NCBI RefSeq assembly: GCF_004358205.1
Contig: NZ_SMYO01000051.1
Location: 1 to 7,260, forward strand
Length of the DNA: 7,260 nt
Source: Bacillus salipaludis
Lineage (GTDB): Bacteria > Bacillota > Bacilli > Bacillales_B > DSM-18226
Direction of reading: 5' to 3'
Shown: positions 5,561 through 7,260 of the stretch, piece by piece
How positions within the stretch are numbered: the stretch's first letter is position 1
How the letters are laid out: each line of letters begins with the position of its first letter
Translations under genes and position numbers: made by a program
Notes under the pieces: generated by a model
Database searches by the model: none
What the model was told of the DNA's origin: nothing
The model's input: only the letters and a program-made list of their open reading frames with translations

Positions 5561-5749
5561 ATGGATTCGAAGGAGCTGTTGGAACATTTGTTAGATTGGC
5601 ATTTATTTGATTAAGTGATATCGACCTTCCTGTAGTTCCTGTCATGGCCAATATGGTTACCAATTTTGTGCGTGATACCAGGAATTTGGATAGGCCTTTT
5701 ACTAATGAAAATCATTAAAAAAGCTATTGAGAAACCTGAGAGCCCGTGA
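5561..5749 (+). pseudogene. Small membrane protein broken by two stop codons
   Basis: One frame from ATG 5561 to TGA 5747 reads as a coherent protein of about 62 codons apart from two internal stops. It has a charged N-terminus (M-D-S-K-E-L-L-E-H-L-L-D-W-H-L-F-D), TAA at 5612, V-I-S-T-F-L, TAG at 5633, then a hydrophobic helix (F-L-S-W-P-I-W-L-P-I-L-C-V-I-P-G-I-W-I-G) and a basic/acidic tail (M-K-I-I-K-K-A-I-E-K-P-E-S-P). Both stops are one C-to-T change from Gln (CAA, CAG). The layout resembles a single-pass membrane protein; family not recognised. There is no ribosome site before ATG 5561; a GAAGGAG at 5569-5575 could serve a downstream TTG. Most likely decayed; sequencing error at both sites is less likely. 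Confidence 0.5.
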
Positions 5750-5855
5750 ATATAATTAGTATTCTTTTAACAGAAACTCTCATTAAATTATTTAAATTAC
5801 AATAATTAATATAGTTTGAGATTGAGACTAAATGTATTAATTAGAAATATACCCT

Positions 5856-5884
5856 GAATAATTACCAATATTTTTGTCATTCTA
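5856..5884 (+). promoter_or_regulatory. Candidate sigma-G promoter of the DUF3231 gene
   Basis: GAATA (5856-5860), 17 bases, then CATTCTA (5878-5884) matches the B. subtilis sigma-G consensus (GHATR-N17/18-CATNHTA) at every informative position. It lies 34 bases before the start codon with a good ribosome site between. This predicts late forespore expression. The region from 5750 to 5855 is very A+T-rich and shows nothing else. Confidence 0.65.
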
Positions 5885-5918
5885 ATAACAGAAAATAAAT
5901 AATGAAGGAGCCTTTTGT

Positions 5919-6878
5919 ATGAACGTAAATGAGTTCGGCTTTCTTTGGTATCTTCAATCAAGTTCGAATATGGTTAATATTATTTTAAAAAATCTTATTG
6001 ATACTGCTGAGGATAAAGATTTGAGAAGTGTTCTAGATGAAATCAATTCATTATCTACATTTCAAGAAAAAGAGGCTACAAAGTTATTAAATGACAGCGG
6101 TTATAATGAAACGCCATTTTTTAGTGAAGTTGATTTAAATAACTCCTCAGTAAAGCTTTTTACCGATCAATTAATCATTGAAATTCTTAAGCATATTACC
6201 GGAAATGGGATGCGGATCCTCGCTTCTCAATATGCAGAACTAGCGGATATGAATGTAAAGAAATTCTTTCGTGAAGTCCTCACTAAGATGATTCAAATTG
6301 ATGAATCTCTTTTAGGTTTATTAAAAGAAAAGAACTTGTTACAAAACAGTCCATTTTTATACATGAAAGCACATGAAAGAGACAGTAAAATGTTTAAGGT
6401 TATATCTACACAATTGAGGCCACTTAATGCGGTAGAATTGGGACATATGTACAGTGCACTTCAATGCAATAATGTTGGTGTTGCTCTATGCACTGCTTTT
6501 GCTGATGTTGTAAAAGATGAAGAGTCAAAGCAATTATTTAATGATGGCAAGAAATTAGCATTTCATCAAGCTGCTACTTTATCGGATATTTTTAGGGAAA
6601 ACGGAGTTAGTACTACAACTGGACTAGAGAGCTTCGTGCATAGGGTCCAGGAATCTCCATTTTCAGATAAGTTAATGACGAACCTCATAATGTTTTTAAA
6701 TCCTATTGGAATAATAAATTTACAAAACGCTGCTGTATCTAGTTATAAGAAGAATCATGTCAAAATACTAAGTGAATTAATGGAACAGGTCCAAAGTTTT
6801 TCAGAAAAAGGGTTTAAGCTATTGGTTAAAAAAGGTTGGTTTAATGAACCACCATTAACGAGTAGGTCAATTAAATAA
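5919..6878 (+). CDS. DUF3231 family protein
   Basis: The protein is 319 residues, full length for this Bacillaceae family (usually about 330). It consists of two tandem helical halves. Half 1 (about 3-155) starts V-N-E-F-G-F-L-W; half 2 (about 172-311) starts L-N-A-V-E-L-G-H-M-Y. The two align through the K-D-x-x-x-R/K-x-x-x...H/F-Q...G-Y/G-V pattern. Family landmarks R-P-L-N-A, S-P-F-S-D-K-L-M and the C-terminal K-x-G-W-F-N-E-P-P are present. There is no signal peptide or membrane span. The function of the family is unknown to me. GAAGGAG (5904-5910) sits eight bases before ATG 5919, and a sigma-G-like promoter lies just upstream, pointing to the forespore or spore. It appears monocistronic; the only terminator seen downstream is at 7094, with 215 bases of A+T-rich DNA in between holding no gene. 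Confidence 0.88.
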   Translation: MNVNEFGFLWYLQSSSNMVNIILKNLIDTAEDKDLRSVLDEINSLSTFQEKEATKLLNDSGYNETPFFSEVDLNNSSVKLFTDQLIIEILKHITGNGMRILASQYAELADMNVKKFFREVLTKMIQIDESLLGLLKEKNLLQNSPFLYMKAHERDSKMFKVISTQLRPLNAVELGHMYSALQCNNVGVALCTAFADVVKDEESKQLFNDGKKLAFHQAATLSDIFRENGVSTTTGLESFVHRVQESPFSDKLMTNLIMFLNPIGIINLQNAAVSSYKKNHVKILSELMEQVQSFSEKGFKLLVKKGWFNEPPLTSRSIK

Positions 6879-7093
6879 TGATAAACTGAATCCAATAGTG
6901 TAAATAATGAAGAATCTGGAATTTTATGGAAAGACTGACAGGTTCTATAGAGCGACATTATAAATTTTTCTAAGATAAACTTACACATTTGATACAGCTT
7001 TTCTTAGTAAAGTACCGTTGAGTAGAACAAGAGAGTTAACAATCTAGTCCTATCTTTTATAGCATTGACTGATATTTTGCATTTACATAATTC

Positions 7094-7119
7094 AAGGGGC
7101 AGTCTAACTGCCCCTTTTT
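7094..7119 (+). terminator. Perfect terminator hairpin, immediately upstream of an intron
   Basis: AAGGGGCAGT (7094-7103) pairs perfectly with ACTGCCCCTT (7107-7116) around a three-base loop, ending in a short T-run (five T, 7115-7119). The run stops exactly where the group II intron begins, so the intron may have split the original T-tract. It is the first clear terminator after the DUF3231 gene. Confidence 0.85.
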
Positions 7120-7260
7120 GTGCGACGGGCAGTCGCATGGAGTGTTGATCTGTCGACACTCTTCTTTTCATTATCTGACAGAGACGTCATCTCGGTGAAA
7201 CGACTGGTTGATGATGATGATACTGAATCCCAGATGGTGAAAGTCCATCTCCGAGGAGAC
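7120..7260 (+). mobile_element. Group II intron, 5' end (domain I start)
   Basis: GTGCGAC at 7120-7126 is the conserved 5' end of bacterial group II introns. The first hairpin is TGCGAC (7121-7126) with GTCGCA (7132-7137) around GGGCA. A second is GAGTGTTGA (7140-7148) with TCGACACTC (7153-7161). AGATGG (7232-7237) pairs with CCATCT (7245-7250) around TGAAAGT, the familiar 'GGTGAAAGTCC' block of these introns. CCGAG (7251-7255) can pair back with CTCGG (7192-7196). The rest of the intron and its reverse transcriptase lie beyond the window. It has the same orientation as the intron end at 1-145, but the two parts do not overlap, so identity cannot be judged here. Confidence 0.85.

Noticed and set aside
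7211..7220. GATGAT triplet run as a microsatellite
   Set aside because: Only about four units, within the group II intron's domain I; nothing to suggest a variable repeat.
1..7260. CRISPR array, tRNA or rRNA gene
   Set aside because: No regularly spaced repeats and no cloverleaf or rRNA core sequence were seen on either strand.

Overview
The window looks like chromosomal DNA of a spore-forming Bacillaceae member (Bacillus sensu lato). The evidence is low G+C intergenic DNA, strong AGGAGG-type ribosome sites, a YolD-family protein under a Bacillus-type LexA box, a YuiH-like sulfite oxidase, a KatE-type large catalase, a DUF3231 protein, and promoter motifs resembling sporulation sigma factors. 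No species is named because nothing in the sequence fixes it.

Layout. Bases 1-145 are the 3' end (domains V and VI) of a group II intron. After a small terminator comes a LexA-controlled, apparently monocistronic yolD-like gene (245-583) ending in a two-way terminator, with a possible minus-strand gene remnant behind it. Next are a sulfite-oxidase-like molybdoenzyme (821-1411) and two unrecognised small acidic proteins (1693-1971, 2038-2298), closed by another strong two-way terminator. Bases 2446-3393 form a graveyard: a possible minus-strand membrane-protein remnant, an OsmC-family pseudogene broken by two frame changes, and a minus-strand 3' remnant with its own terminator. A 686-residue catalase-like protein (3394-5454) follows, with a strong terminator and then a short membrane-protein pseudogene carrying two stops where Gln codons would fit. 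Last comes a full-length DUF3231 gene (5919-6878) behind a good sigma-G-type promoter, then a perfect terminator hairpin. The 5' end of a second group II intron starts immediately after that hairpin's T-run (7120 to window end).

How it fits together. Most genes are single units, each with its own terminator; no long operon is visible. The themes are DNA damage (yolD), peroxide stress (catalase, dead OsmC) and sporulation (sigma-F/B-like site before the catalase, sigma-G-like site before DUF3231). Two group II intron ends in the same orientation, plus about five broken genes, suggest an accessory, rearrangement-prone stretch.

The most surprising point is in the catalase. It aligns with E. coli HPII at a constant offset of 47 residues at every position I checked. 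The heme Tyr, its Arg and the distal His are kept, but the catalytic Asn is Leu, the channel Val is Asn, and the His that crosslinks to the heme Tyr in HPII is Asp.
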